Shown here piece by piece: positions 18,570-26,409 of a stretch of 64,000 bases of DNA. Below the pieces are notes generated by a model. It was not told where the DNA came from, did not search any database, and saw nothing but the letters and a program-made list of their open reading frames with translations. Each line of letters opens with the position of its first letter. Within the stretch, counting starts at the first letter, position 1. The stretch is from Konateibacter massiliensis (GTDB lineage Bacteria; Bacillota; Clostridia; Lachnospirales; Lachnospiraceae): assembly GCF_900184995.1 (NCBI RefSeq), contig NZ_LT860099.1, positions 2,360,332 through 2,424,331 of the forward strand, written 5' to 3'. The position numbers were made by a program, and so were the translations under genes.

Positions 18570-19982
18570 TCATCTTCCCCAGATTCCGGCTACCAATATC
18601 GTCATGTCATCCCCGGCGCCTCCGTTGTTGTATTCCAGAACATGCTCCAGTATTTCCGATGCGATCTCCCTTGGATTTGTGCTGTCAATCTCCTCTATGA
18701 TATCCTTTAGCATTTCCTCTCCCGAAGCCGGAGCAAAAGCGTCAATTACGCCGTCTGTCATCATAACCACAAAATCACCGTCATAGAGCTTTTTGGAGAC
18801 GGTACTCGTTTCCATCTCATAGACAAGCCCTGCCGGCAGAGTGGATGCCTCTACCACCTCAACCCAGTTTTTTCTTTTAATAAAAGAGATGGCAGCTCCG
18901 GCTTTCACAAACTCGCATAAGCCGCTATACAAATTGATTTCACATAAATCAGCCGTCGTAAATAAAGGCTCGTCCATTTTGACAACGAGAAGGGAGTTTA
19001 TCATTTTAATTGCCGCCTCCTTGTAAAAACCAGCCTCCGTCAGCTCTTCCAGCAGTTCAATTACTTTCTCGCTCTCACTGCACGCATTTAAGCCCGAACC
19101 CATTCCGTCCGCGAGGCAGAGGATGCTCCTTCCGTCCTTATTTTCGATAATAGAAAAATTATCCCCCGAAACTCTCTCTCCATCTTTTATTCTCCTTGCC
19201 ACGCCGTAAAGCATGTTAAAGTTTACGTCCTCGACGAGAGTAACCGGATACCATTCTCCGTTAATCAGGTTCTTGCAGTTCTTGCTGACCGTATAACCTG
19301 TATCAGACACGCTGCCGATCAGATTGGCAAGCTCCTTGGTCGGTATACATCTTCCATTTTTTGTTTTAACCGTGATACGAAGCTCTTTTCGCTTATCTGC
19401 CCGGTTGATGACAAATATATTTTTTGCCAATATTCGACTGCTCCAGAGTACAAAGCGGATATTTTTTTCCATGGCGTCACTCGGCTTCTCAACCAGGCAG
19501 ACCTCGTCCTTTATCTGCATGATAATCTGCGACATTGCCTTTAGCTGTTCCGACACCGCCTCCCTTGCGGAAATAATTTTATTATTCCACTTCAGATTTT
19601 CCCTCTCTCTGTGAAAGAGTCTTTGTGTCTCCCTGACAATCTCTTCCGTTCTGATACAATCCTTTGCAAACCCGTTTTTCAGTTCTTTAAGCCCTTCTTC
19701 TTCGTCCTCATTTATCCTGCTTAAAATCTCATATGCACTCTGGTAAGTAGAAAAATAATTTTGCTCCCAGCAGCACTCACATTTCTCACATTCTTTACAG
19801 TATTTTTCTCCCAGACATTCAAATATATGATTCAGCTCATTTTCTGAAAGCTTGTCCTGACTTTTGGGCAAACCGGAAAAACTTGCGGCCAGCTCGTCAA
19901 AAGCCTTGGCAAGCAACACCAGCTTTTCTCTATTGATTTCTCCGTTTAAAAATACGGCCTCGTCCGCTACATTTAATTTCAT
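18570..19982 (-). CDS. spoIIE: SpoIIE-type PP2C phosphatase lacking the membrane domain
   Basis: 470 residues. The C-terminal half is a PP2C-type phosphatase: VSGDNFSIIENKDGRSILC, LADGMGSGLNAC, and FVVMMTDGVIDAF with GAGDDMTILV. The N-terminal half has the cysteine-rich KYCKECEKCECCW segment typical of the central region of SpoIIE. Sporulation SpoIIE normally has about 800 residues with ten N-terminal membrane helices; none are present here. A longer frame to 20033 would add MFLFIIFSLLFGAGG, a hydrophobic stub, but the predicted promoter starts transcription inside it, and GGGAGGG fits the ATG at 19982. In B. subtilis SpoIIE dephosphorylates SpoIIAA to release sigma-F. Confidence 0.9.
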   Translation of the reverse strand: MKLNVADEAVFLNGEINREKLVLLAKAFDELAASFSGLPKSQDKLSENELNHIFECLGEKYCKECEKCECCWEQNYFSTYQSAYEILSRINEDEEEGLKELKNGFAKDCIRTEEIVRETQRLFHRERENLKWNNKIISAREAVSEQLKAMSQIIMQIKDEVCLVEKPSDAMEKNIRFVLWSSRILAKNIFVINRADKRKELRITVKTKNGRCIPTKELANLIGSVSDTGYTVSKNCKNLINGEWYPVTLVEDVNFNMLYGVARRIKDGERVSGDNFSIIENKDGRSILCLADGMGSGLNACSESEKVIELLEELTEAGFYKEAAIKMINSLLVVKMDEPLFTTADLCEINLYSGLCEFVKAGAAISFIKRKNWVEVVEASTLPAGLVYEMETSTVSKKLYDGDFVVMMTDGVIDAFAPASGEEMLKDIIEEIDSTNPREIASEILEHVLEYNNGGAGDDMTILVAGIWGR

Positions 19983-20016
19983 TTTATTCCCTCCCGCCCC
20001 AAATAGCAGTGAGAAT

Positions 20017-20081
20017 ATTATAAATAGAAACACTTAAAATCTTTGTCAAAACAGAGTCCATTCCATAAAAAGTTTTTGACA
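20017..20081 (-). promoter_or_regulatory. spoIIE promoter, 21-bp spacing with Spo0A-box-like sites
   Basis: On the minus strand TTGACA (20044-20049) and TATAAT (20017-20022) are 21 nt apart, the abnormal spacing known for Spo0A-activated sigma-A promoters of spoIIE in Bacillus. Two TGTCAAA sequences, one mismatch from the 0A box TGTCGAA, lie at 20044-20050 (plus) and 20075-20081 (minus). A conventional reading, TTGACA-17-TATTTA, is also possible. Confidence 0.5.
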
Positions 20082-20086
20082 AAATA

Positions 20087-20128
20087 TTTATAGCATAGGA
20101 AATTCTTTCGAATTTCCTATGCTATAAA
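20087..20128. repeat. intergenic palindrome, type C
   Basis: A perfect 19-bp inverted repeat (20087-20105 and 20110-20128, loop TTTC) with core ATAGGAAATTC. Related palindromes occur at 21826-21850, 24929-24953 and 30641-30676. Confidence 0.8.
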
Positions 20129-20156
20129 AAAAGAATGTGCACTCTGCACATTCTCA
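20123..20156 (-). terminator. terminator after tRNA-Met
   Basis: GAATGTGCA and its complement (20132-20153) form a 9-bp stem with a 3-nt loop, followed on the minus strand by seven T residues. It ends the divIC/tRNA transcript before the spoIIE promoter. Confidence 0.8.
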
Positions 20157-20170
20157 TTGTCTTTATAAAA

Positions 20171-20244
20171 TAGCGGAAATTGGATTTGAACCAACGACAC
20201 CACGGGTATGAACCGTGTGCTCTAGCCAACTGAGCTATTCCGCC
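20171..20244 (-). tRNA. tRNA-Met (CAT)
   Basis: The 74-nt minus-strand sequence folds as a cloverleaf: acceptor GGCGGAA paired with TTCCGCT, D-arm GCTCAGTTGGCTAGAGC, anticodon stem CACGG/CCGTG with loop TTCATAC (anticodon CAT), and T-arm GTTGG-TTCAAAT-CCAAT. The GG/U first pairs and absence of initiator-type C1 mismatch favour an elongator tRNA-Met. CCA is not encoded. Confidence 0.96.
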
Positions 20245-20291
20245 ATAACTGACGAAGTTCATTATACCCAATTCCCTTACTCTTTGTCAAG

Positions 20292-20609
20292 CTAATTTTT
20301 TTCCTTAAATATAATCTCATCATCATAGACCAAACCAAGCTTTTCCTTCGCAACATCTACAATAAATTCCTTTGTCTCGACATACTTCGCATATTCCTCT
20401 AATTCACCCTGACGGTCCAGTTCTGCATCCCGTTCCTTCGTAAGCTGGGTTTCCTTCTGGATGTACTGCTCGTTCTTTGCATGGAGCTCCACGCTTTTTA
20501 CAGAAATTACTACCAACAGCATAAGCACTACCGCACTAATCGACAGTACTCCAAATCTATTTTGTCTTCTGTTCTGCTTTCTTTTTCGTCTTGCTCTTCC
20601 CCGAGTCAT
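20292..20609 (-). CDS. divIC: septum formation initiator DivIC/FtsL-like
   Basis: 105 residues. A very basic cytoplasmic tail (RGRARRKRKQNRRQNR) precedes a single membrane helix at about 22-38 and a predicted coiled coil ending ...VDVAKEKLGLVYDDEIIFKE, which is the DivIC signature. It acts in the FtsL-DivIB divisome subcomplex. Its start overlaps the end of yabQ by 53 nt, unusually long for this cluster; the ATG has a weak GGGG site, so initiation may be coupled to yabQ translation. Confidence 0.92.
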   Translation of the reverse strand: MTRGRARRKRKQNRRQNRFGVLSISAVVLMLLVVISVKSVELHAKNEQYIQKETQLTKERDAELDRQGELEEYAKYVETKEFIVDVAKEKLGLVYDDEIIFKEKN

Positions 20610-21048
20610 ATTTACACCCGCTTTCCCCTTTTTGCTTAGATAGCCTAATTTTAACAGCTTTGTAATATTTTTTCAATATATTTGAGCACTTTTTTAAAAT
20701 CCACTTTATGGGAAACAATATAATATCCAGTATGGTCTTAAGCACCAATGATATATATTTCACAATCAGACGGCTTACTGTCACATTATATAATAACATC
20801 CCCAGAACAATTGCCAGAATGGCGAAGCCTCTTATAACCCCGTCATTTCGTATGTAAATGATATGGAAGACAAAAAAACCGCTTCCTACCCAATATAGAA
20901 AATCCTCAAGTCCGACCGCAAAAACTCCGTGCTTTACAATTCTTCGAAAAATGCGCAGCACATCATACATAGATATGACTGCCACCCCCGTCAATACGCA
21001 GCAGCCAAAAAAATATACCTCGTTTATTATATTTTGGCTCATAGGCAC
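20557..21048 (-). CDS. yabQ: spore cortex/coat protein YabQ
   Basis: 163 residues. Four hydrophobic segments lie within the first 115 residues, then a strongly basic tail (KYDSGKSKTKKKAEQKTK). YFFGCCVLTGVAVISMYDVLRIFRR and DFLYWVGSGFFVFHIIYIRNDGVIRGF match the YabQ family, a membrane protein of spore cortex formation. The first codon is a GTG adjoining the yabP stop; the ATG six nt later is the alternative start. The gene position between yabP and divIC is as in Bacillus. Confidence 0.92.
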   Translation of the reverse strand: MPMSQNIINEVYFFGCCVLTGVAVISMYDVLRIFRRIVKHGVFAVGLEDFLYWVGSGFFVFHIIYIRNDGVIRGFAILAIVLGMLLYNVTVSRLIVKYISLVLKTILDIILFPIKWILKKCSNILKKYYKAVKIRLSKQKGESGCKYDSGKSKTKKKAEQKTK

Positions 21049-21333
21049 CTACTTGAACAGTCTGCTCAAGAAAGATTCACCCTGCTTATTATAGCCTGTT
21101 ATTTCGGAATAGGTAAGGCTGTCAATTCTTCCTTCAATCTCCACCTCGCCCTTCTCTAAGGTAAGCCGGTTTACATGAAGGTCATTCCCTTTTATCATAA
21201 GCATTCCTTGGTCTGTCTCCAATAGAATTTCTGATATATCAAACGACAGCACATCGGCAACTCCGTTGATAATACCTGTCCTTCTATTGTTTAAAGTAAG
21301 TTTATGCGCTTTTGGCATCGGCTTTTCTTCCAT
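21049..21333 (-). CDS. yabP: sporulation protein YabP
   Basis: 94 residues, all-beta looking. KLTLNNRRTGIINGVADVLSFD followed by GMLMIKGNDLHVNRLTLEKGEVEIEGRI is the YabP/YqfC family pattern, a small soluble protein made in the mother cell and needed for coat assembly in B. subtilis. It is followed immediately by yabQ. The gene looks intact, which indicates that at least part of the sporulation programme is retained here. Confidence 0.94.
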   Translation of the reverse strand: MEEKPMPKAHKLTLNNRRTGIINGVADVLSFDISEILLETDQGMLMIKGNDLHVNRLTLEKGEVEIEGRIDSLTYSEITGYNKQGESFLSRLFK

Positions 21334-21478
21334 AAAAATTCCCCCTTAATATAAAATGATAGATAACTGTCCAGTGCCTTCACAGTTACTATAATAAAAC
21401 CATTCTGACAAGTGCTGTTCTATTAATTATATTAAGGGGAATGTCATATTATACCTAAATGCTAAATACGCAAAGGGT

Positions 21479-21718
21479 TTAGATGTACTTATACAGTTCC
21501 TTTGCTTCATCCTTCTTAACGGTTTCCTGCACATCCGTCACCTGAACCTTTACATTCTTCGTTCCAAACTGTATTTCTATAATGTCGTTTTCCTTAACAT
21601 TTACAGATGCCTTCGCCGGTTTTCCGTTGACAAGAACTCTTCCCGCATCGCATGCCTCATTTGCAATCGTTCTTCTCTTGATCAGACGTGAAACCTTTAA
21701 ATATTTATCTAATCTCAT
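21479..21718 (-). CDS. rqcP: S4-domain RNA-binding protein RqcP
   Basis: 79 residues, one S4 domain: MRLDKYLKVSRLIKRRTIAN then GRVLVNGKPAKASVNVKENDIIEIQFG. This is the YabO/RqcP protein of Firmicutes, which assists RqcH in alanine tailing of stalled nascent chains on 50S subunits. It keeps its Bacillus position upstream of yabP. A GGAG-like site lies before the ATG. Confidence 0.93.
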   Translation of the reverse strand: MRLDKYLKVSRLIKRRTIANEACDAGRVLVNGKPAKASVNVKENDIIEIQFGTKNVKVQVTDVQETVKKDEAKELYKYI

Positions 21719-21741
21719 ATTTCTTCTCCTGTTCTAGAACA

Positions 21742-21850
21742 AAGTGTGAGCTTGTTCACACTTCACACCCGAGCGGGCCCAGAAGCAACAACTTCCACTC
21801 CGCGAGGTGCGCATAAATAGTTTTAATATCATAGAAATTTCGTATGATAT
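21742..21850. repeat. mosaic intergenic repeat, copy A1
   Basis: Module order: AAGTGTGAGC-TTGTTCACACTT hairpin, CGAGCGGG block, CAACTTCC block, GCGAGGTGCGCATAA block, then type C palindrome (21826-21850). The same order occurs at 24845-24953, and a version without the last module at 27518-27592. It fills the gap between rqcP and hup. Confidence 0.8.
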
Positions 21851-21900
21851 AAAAAAAGCTGCTGCAAATCACAATTCAGTGGTCTGCAACAGCTTTTCAA
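21851..21900 (-). terminator. hup terminator
   Basis: AAAAGCTGTTGCAG and CTGC(A)GCAGCTTTT-type arms flank a short loop, followed on the minus strand by a run of seven T residues. It lies immediately after the HU stop codon and next to repeat copy A1. Confidence 0.85.
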
Positions 21901-21906
21901 TTTTTA

Positions 21907-22182
21907 TTAGCCGTTGATAATATCCTTTAAAGCTTTTCCTGCTTTGAACTTAGGAGCTTTTGAAGCTGCAATCTTCATCACTGCGCCAGTCTGAGGATTT
22001 CTTCCTTCTCTAGCTGCTCTCTCAGCTACTTCGAAAGTACCGAAACCAACTAATTGGATTTTTTCGCCCTTTGTTAACTCTTCTGTTACTACGTCAACAA
22101 ACGCCTTTAAAGCCTTTTCTGAATCCTTCTTTGATAATTCTGTTTTCTCAGCGATTGCTGCAACTAATTCTGCTTTGTTCAT
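21907..22182 (-). CDS. hup: DNA-binding protein HU
   Basis: 91 residues. The full HU/IHF pattern is visible: [40 protein letters not shown], then [26 protein letters not shown]. It is a homodimeric nucleoid protein that bends DNA. AGGAGGAG precedes the ATG. It has its own strong promoter and terminator, so it is transcribed alone between mazG and rqcP. Confidence 0.97.
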   Translation of the reverse strand: MNKAELVAAIAEKTELSKKDSEKALKAFVDVVTEELTKGEKIQLVGFGTFEVAERAAREGRNPQTGAVMKIAASKAPKFKAGKALKDIING

Positions 22183-22277
22183 GGAAAACTCCTCCTCTAA
22201 CTCTTTTCGTTAATGTTTGTTATTTTTTTAAACCTTTAGTTTTTGTGAACAAGTCTTTGTAACTTGCCTCTTTTCTA

Positions 22278-22306
22278 TTTATATACGTTTCTGAGTAATT
22301 TGTCAA
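22278..22306 (-). promoter_or_regulatory. hup promoter
   Basis: TTGACA (22301-22306), 17-nt spacer, TATAAA (22278-22283) on the minus strand, about 95 nt upstream of the HU start codon. Confidence 0.75.
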
Positions 22307-22355
22307 GGAATTTCATTCAGAATTCGTATTTTTGTGGGTTTTTTTTGCAAAACTG

Positions 22356-23060
22356 CTAATTTTTATCCTCCAACGAAGAAATCAGCATTTCCAGCTTATC
22401 AATAAGTGCCTCTTCCCCCTGTATTTTACTGAGTTTTGCAAGGTTTGCACAGTCCAGTAGGATGCCGCCTATCAGGTCATAATTCGACTCACCATCTTGT
22501 GCACTTTGCACTTTTAGATTGTCTAATCTTTGTCTAATGTTGTCAATTGTATCTTCCATATTTTGTGACATGTGATAAAATGCATCTGCTTTTTTCAGTA
22601 CTTTTTGAGCCCTCATCAATGCCGGTAATTCCAAAGGAATCTCCCTTAAAACAGAGGTTACCCATGGTTGTCCCTCTTTTTCTTTCTTCTTAATCTCATC
22701 CCATTTCTCCAGTACTTCACCGGAGGTTTCCAAATTTTCGCTGCCAAACACATGAGGGTGGCGCCTGATCATCTTTTTACTGATGCTGTCAATCACATCA
22801 TCTATCGTGAATCTGCCTTCTTCCTCCGCTATCTGGCTATGCAAAAATACCTGTAAAAGAACATCTCCAAGCTCCTCACACAGATTTGTATCATCGCCTG
22901 TCTCCTTGTAAATACGAATAGAGGCAGCAAGTTCTGCTGCCTCCTCCCGCATACACGGTTTCAGACTTTCATGGGTCTGTTCTCTGTCCCACGGACAACC
23001 ATTTTCTGAGCGAAGCGTCTTAATAATATCTCTCAATTCATCAAAACTGTACTCTGCCAT
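22356..23060 (-). CDS. mazG: nucleoside triphosphate pyrophosphohydrolase MazG
   Basis: 234 residues with one clear MazG fold. CPWDREQTHESLKPCMREEAAELAASI at the N terminus and NLCEELGDVLLQVFLHSQIA supply the EExxE/ExxD metal site, followed by KKMIRRHPHVFG. The shorter length relative to the E. coli two-domain enzyme (263) still covers a second helical domain. It hydrolyses non-canonical or stress-related NTPs. A GGAG site is present. It follows phosphoglucomutase by 15 nt. Confidence 0.94.
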   Translation of the reverse strand: MAEYSFDELRDIIKTLRSENGCPWDREQTHESLKPCMREEAAELAASIRIYKETGDDTNLCEELGDVLLQVFLHSQIAEEEGRFTIDDVIDSISKKMIRRHPHVFGSENLETSGEVLEKWDEIKKKEKEGQPWVTSVLREIPLELPALMRAQKVLKKADAFYHMSQNMEDTIDNIRQRLDNLKVQSAQDGESNYDLIGGILLDCANLAKLSKIQGEEALIDKLEMLISSLEDKN

Positions 23061-23075
23061 CTCTTACTCCTGTAT

Positions 23076-24809
23076 TTACAGCATTGCATTGATCATGGCA
23101 AGCACTTCCTCGCCAAGCTTGGCTGATTTTTCATCCGCGTTCTCCAATGAGCTGCCCTTGATACCATAATAGAATTTAACCTTTGGTTCTGTTCCGGAAG
23201 GTCTTACACAAAGCCATGCATCATCATTCAAATCATAATAAAGAACATTAGAGCTTGGAAGACCTGTCTTTGTTGTCTCGCCTGTCTGCAAGTTTACAAC
23301 TGTATCCTTCTTATAATCTCTTGCGGATAAAACAGTATAATCTCCGATTTTTTCAGGTGTTTTATTTCGAAGACTCTCCATAATACTTTGAATCTTCTCT
23401 AAGCCCTCGATTCCCTTCAAGGTGATAGATTTGATATCATCTTTGTAGTAGCCGTATTTTTCGTACATCTGAACCATAGCATCCCAAAGAGTCATATTCT
23501 TTGTCTTGTAATAAGCTGCTGCCTCACAAAGCGCCATTGTCGCAACGATAGCATCCTTATCTCTTGCATGAGTTCCGATCAGACAGCCATAGCTCTCCTC
23601 AAAACCAAATAGGTACTCACCCTTGCCTGTCTGTTCAAATCCTAATATTTTCTGTCCGATAAACTTAAAGCCTGTCAGAACTTCTATAAGCTCAACCTCA
23701 TAGTGCTTTGCAATTGCATCTGCCATATTGGAGGTAACGATTGTTTTGATTAAAGCACCGTCCTCTGGAAGTCCTTTTAATTCCTTCCTCTGTCCGATTT
23801 CATAGTCTGCCAAAAGACAGCCGGACATGTTGCCTGTCAGTGTGATGTATTCTCCTGTTTTGCTGTCTTTTACATAAACGCCTAAACGATCCGCATCAGG
23901 GTCTGTTGCAAGAACCAAGTCTGCGTCCTTCTCCTTTGCCAAATCAAGAGCAAGCTTAAATGCAGCCTTATCCTCCGGATTTGGATAGCTTACCGTCGGA
24001 AACTCTCCGTCCGGAAGTTCCTGCTCCGGCACAACATATACATGTTCAAAACCAAGCTCCTTCAAAACTCTTCTAGCCGGTATATTTCCGGTTCCGTGAA
24101 GAGGAGTATAAACAATCTTAATATCTTTTTGAACAGCCTTGATGCTGTCAGGGCGAAGCACGTTTTTCTTAAGCTCTTCCATGTATGCATCGTCAATCGC
24201 TTGTCCGATTACTTCATATAAGCCCTGCTTCTGCGCCTCTTGCTTGTCCATTGTCTTAACGGTATTATAATCAACTACCTTTTTTACCTCATCCATAATT
24301 CCGGTATCATGAGGCGGTGTAATTTGTGCGCCGTCCTCCCAGTATACTTTATATCCGTTATATTCAGGCGGATTATGACTTGCCGTAATATTGATTCCGG
24401 CGATACATCCAAGTTTTCTAACCGCATAGGAAAGCTCTGGAGTCGGTCTCAGGCTCTCAAACACGTAAGTTTTAATGCCGTTTGCGCATAGGCAGAGTGC
24501 CGCTTCGTCTGCAAATTCCGGTGACATTCTGCGGGAATCATAAGCGATTGCAACGCCTTTGCTTTCTGCCTTTACATTTTTTATATAGTTTGCAAGCCCC
24601 TGTGTTGTCTTACGCACAACATATTTGTTCATGCGGTTTGTTCCTGCGCCAATGACACCTCTAAGGCCCGCCGTACCAAATTCAAGGTCAGCATAGAAAC
24701 GTTCCTTTATCTCATTTTCATCTCCTGCTATTTGTTTCAGTTCACCCTTCGTCTCTTCGTCAAAATATGGGTTATTCAGCCACTCTTCATAGTTTTTCTT
24801 ATAATCCAT
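23076..24809 (-). CDS. pgcA: phospho-sugar mutase (alpha-phosphoglucomutase)
   Basis: 577 residues, long PgcA-type. The phosphoserine loop is TASHNPPEYNGYKVYW (about 140-155), the metal loop is ATDPDADRLGVYV, and the sugar loop is GFEESYGCL. The C-terminal phosphate-binding loop is CVRPSGTEPKVKFYYG. It interconverts glucose-1-P and glucose-6-P and feeds cell-wall and glycogen precursors. AGGAGG precedes the ATG. It sits immediately upstream of mazG and downstream of a 190-nt repeat-filled gap. Confidence 0.95.
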   Translation of the reverse strand: MDYKKNYEEWLNNPYFDEETKGELKQIAGDENEIKERFYADLEFGTAGLRGVIGAGTNRMNKYVVRKTTQGLANYIKNVKAESKGVAIAYDSRRMSPEFADEAALCLCANGIKTYVFESLRPTPELSYAVRKLGCIAGINITASHNPPEYNGYKVYWEDGAQITPPHDTGIMDEVKKVVDYNTVKTMDKQEAQKQGLYEVIGQAIDDAYMEELKKNVLRPDSIKAVQKDIKIVYTPLHGTGNIPARRVLKELGFEHVYVVPEQELPDGEFPTVSYPNPEDKAAFKLALDLAKEKDADLVLATDPDADRLGVYVKDSKTGEYITLTGNMSGCLLADYEIGQRKELKGLPEDGALIKTIVTSNMADAIAKHYEVELIEVLTGFKFIGQKILGFEQTGKGEYLFGFEESYGCLIGTHARDKDAIVATMALCEAAAYYKTKNMTLWDAMVQMYEKYGYYKDDIKSITLKGIEGLEKIQSIMESLRNKTPEKIGDYTVLSARDYKKDTVVNLQTGETTKTGLPSSNVLYYDLNDDAWLCVRPSGTEPKVKFYYGIKGSSLENADEKSAKLGEEVLAMINAML

Positions 24810-24844
24810 TTTCTTTCCTCCTCTAAAGCTATTTATTTATATGA

Positions 24845-24982
24845 AAGTGTGAGCGAAGCTCACACTTTGCGTCCGAGCGGGTTGCATCGCAACTACTTCT
24901 ACTTAGCGAGGTACGCATAAGCATTTTTATATCATAGGAAATTCCTATGATATAATGTGTGAGCGAAGCTCACACTTCGCGA
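24845..24982. repeat. mosaic intergenic repeat, copy A2 with extra hairpin
   Basis: The 24845-24953 part has the same module order as copy A1 and ends in a clean palindrome ATATCATAGGAAATTCCTATGATAT (24929-24953; split here for length as arms of 12 bp). A second AGTGTGAGC-type hairpin follows at 24956-24982. It fills the gap between the PEGA lipoprotein gene and pgcA. Confidence 0.8.
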
Positions 24983-25000
24983 AACGAATCTCTTCTTGCA

Positions 25001-26245
25001 CTACTCGGTCAATAAATCGGTCAAAACATCAGTCAGCACACTCTCCACACCTATGTCCGTCGAATTTGTTGTATCCGTACTGTCTGTTGTGCCGCTGTTT
25101 AAGCCTCCTGTAGTCCCTGTTCCCGTGGTATCTGTTCCTGTTGTGCCGTTTGTAGTACTGCCATCTCCGGTCTTTGATGTCTTATCCTGACTGTCTGATG
25201 TATCGGAAGTGCTCGTCGTATCTGAGCTTGAAGCAGTTCCCGCATTAATCTCAATCTCCGCATAACTGCTTCCCACTACAAGCGTCTGTGTATAGTCGGA
25301 ATATCCGTCCGCTTTAACTCTGACGCTATGAGCTCCATAATCGACTACAACCAGCTCGCTGTAATCTGTCTTTACCCCATCAATGTAGAGGATTGCACTG
25401 CTTGGTGTTATTGTAAATTTTAAACTTCCGGATTTTTTGGCGGCACTTTTTAAGTCTCCCACGTCCACAACCGTCTTTTCGTTGCGTCTTACCGTGACAC
25501 TCTTTGTCCCTCCTGCTCCGTTCTTTGCAACTGTTACCTTATGACTTCCCTCCGAGGCAACTACGAGCATATCCTCCGTTATCGGCTTTGCACTTTCCTG
25601 ACTTATCTCAATCCAGCCGTCAATAAAGGTTTCATCATTTTCCAGAGAAATATAACCATGTCCTCTTGTCACAATAATCGAGCAGACTTTTTTATCAATT
25701 CCCTTGACCGTGACAATATCAATCGCGTTTAAGTCCAAAAGGCTGCCCTCTTCGCCGTCCGACATTATGGTAAGGCTGTCTCCATAGCGGTACTTCTCGC
25801 CTCCCAAAGATATTGTTTTCTCCGTTTGGTCAAATGAAAGGTTTTCAATTTGAGTGTATTCCCATGCCTTGGAAGAAACCTGAAGCTTCCTTGCCATAGA
25901 ATCTGTCTGGCTGTAGTACAAATTGATCACTTCACCCATTTGCACCTGTTTCATACTTATGGCACTCTCATATTGGTTTGTCACGTCGGTCGCGCCCGAA
26001 TAATTTAAGGTAAATTTCTCTCCGGAATCTATTTTTTTAACGGTCACCGTCTGTTTTTCTTGATCAACAGCAACCAAAACACCTGTCTCTTCGCTGTCAT
26101 ATTTCTCTGACCAAGCAAGCTCCTCTTGTGTTTCTTCCGTAGCATCTGTTTGATCGCTGCTATTTACATTTATGCCTGTGCTTTGACAGCCGCCTAATAC
26201 AAGTATGGCTGACAAAAAACACAATACTTTGAATCGGTTGAACAA
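25001..26245 (-). CDS. PEGA-domain lipoprotein
   Basis: 414 residues. A signal peptide ends in lipobox VLGGC with Cys 20. The body is beta-rich, with a PEGA module around 270-330 (FTITPSSAILYIDGVKTDYS, GAHSVRVKADGYSDY). The C-terminal 70 residues are a Ser/Thr/Gly/Asp-rich tail (repeats of TTGTDTTGTG type), probably a flexible or cell-wall-spanning region. The start is a TTG behind GAGGTGATAAA. It is exported and anchored to the membrane; function is unknown. Such lipoproteins often bind cell-wall or capsule polysaccharide. Confidence 0.85.
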   Translation of the reverse strand: MFNRFKVLCFLSAILVLGGCQSTGINVNSSDQTDATEETQEELAWSEKYDSEETGVLVAVDQEKQTVTVKKIDSGEKFTLNYSGATDVTNQYESAISMKQVQMGEVINLYYSQTDSMARKLQVSSKAWEYTQIENLSFDQTEKTISLGGEKYRYGDSLTIMSDGEEGSLLDLNAIDIVTVKGIDKKVCSIIVTRGHGYISLENDETFIDGWIEISQESAKPITEDMLVVASEGSHKVTVAKNGAGGTKSVTVRRNEKTVVDVGDLKSAAKKSGSLKFTITPSSAILYIDGVKTDYSELVVVDYGAHSVRVKADGYSDYTQTLVVGSSYAEIEINAGTASSSDTTSTSDTSDSQDKTSKTGDGSTTNGTTGTDTTGTGTTGGLNSGTTDSTDTTNSTDIGVESVLTDVLTDLLTE

Positions 26246-26271
26246 TTTATCACCTCTTTTGTGCCTTTAAT

Positions 26272-26372
26272 CTAACGACATCAGGAGCATATTCGCATGC
26301 TCATATGCACGCACTTCGTGCATTATGCGCACTCACTTCGTTCGGCGCTGTATAATGTCTAACGACATTATA
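26272..26372. repeat. multi-hairpin intergenic element D
   Basis: A series of short stems: GAGCAT-ATTCGC-ATGCTC, TGCACG-CACTT-CGTGCA, and TATAATGTC-TAAC-GACATTATA. TCTAACGACAT is repeated at both ends (about 26271-26281 and 26358-26368). It occupies the gap between two minus-strand genes. Confidence 0.6.
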
Positions 26373-26409
26373 CATGATATCCCTCAAAAAAGAAACCAAA
26401 AACATTTTG

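Noticed and set aside
20026-20033. Hydrophobic stretch upstream of spoIIE as a real transmembrane N terminus
   Set aside because: A 15-residue stub alone is too short, and the predicted transcription start lies after the ATG at 20033.
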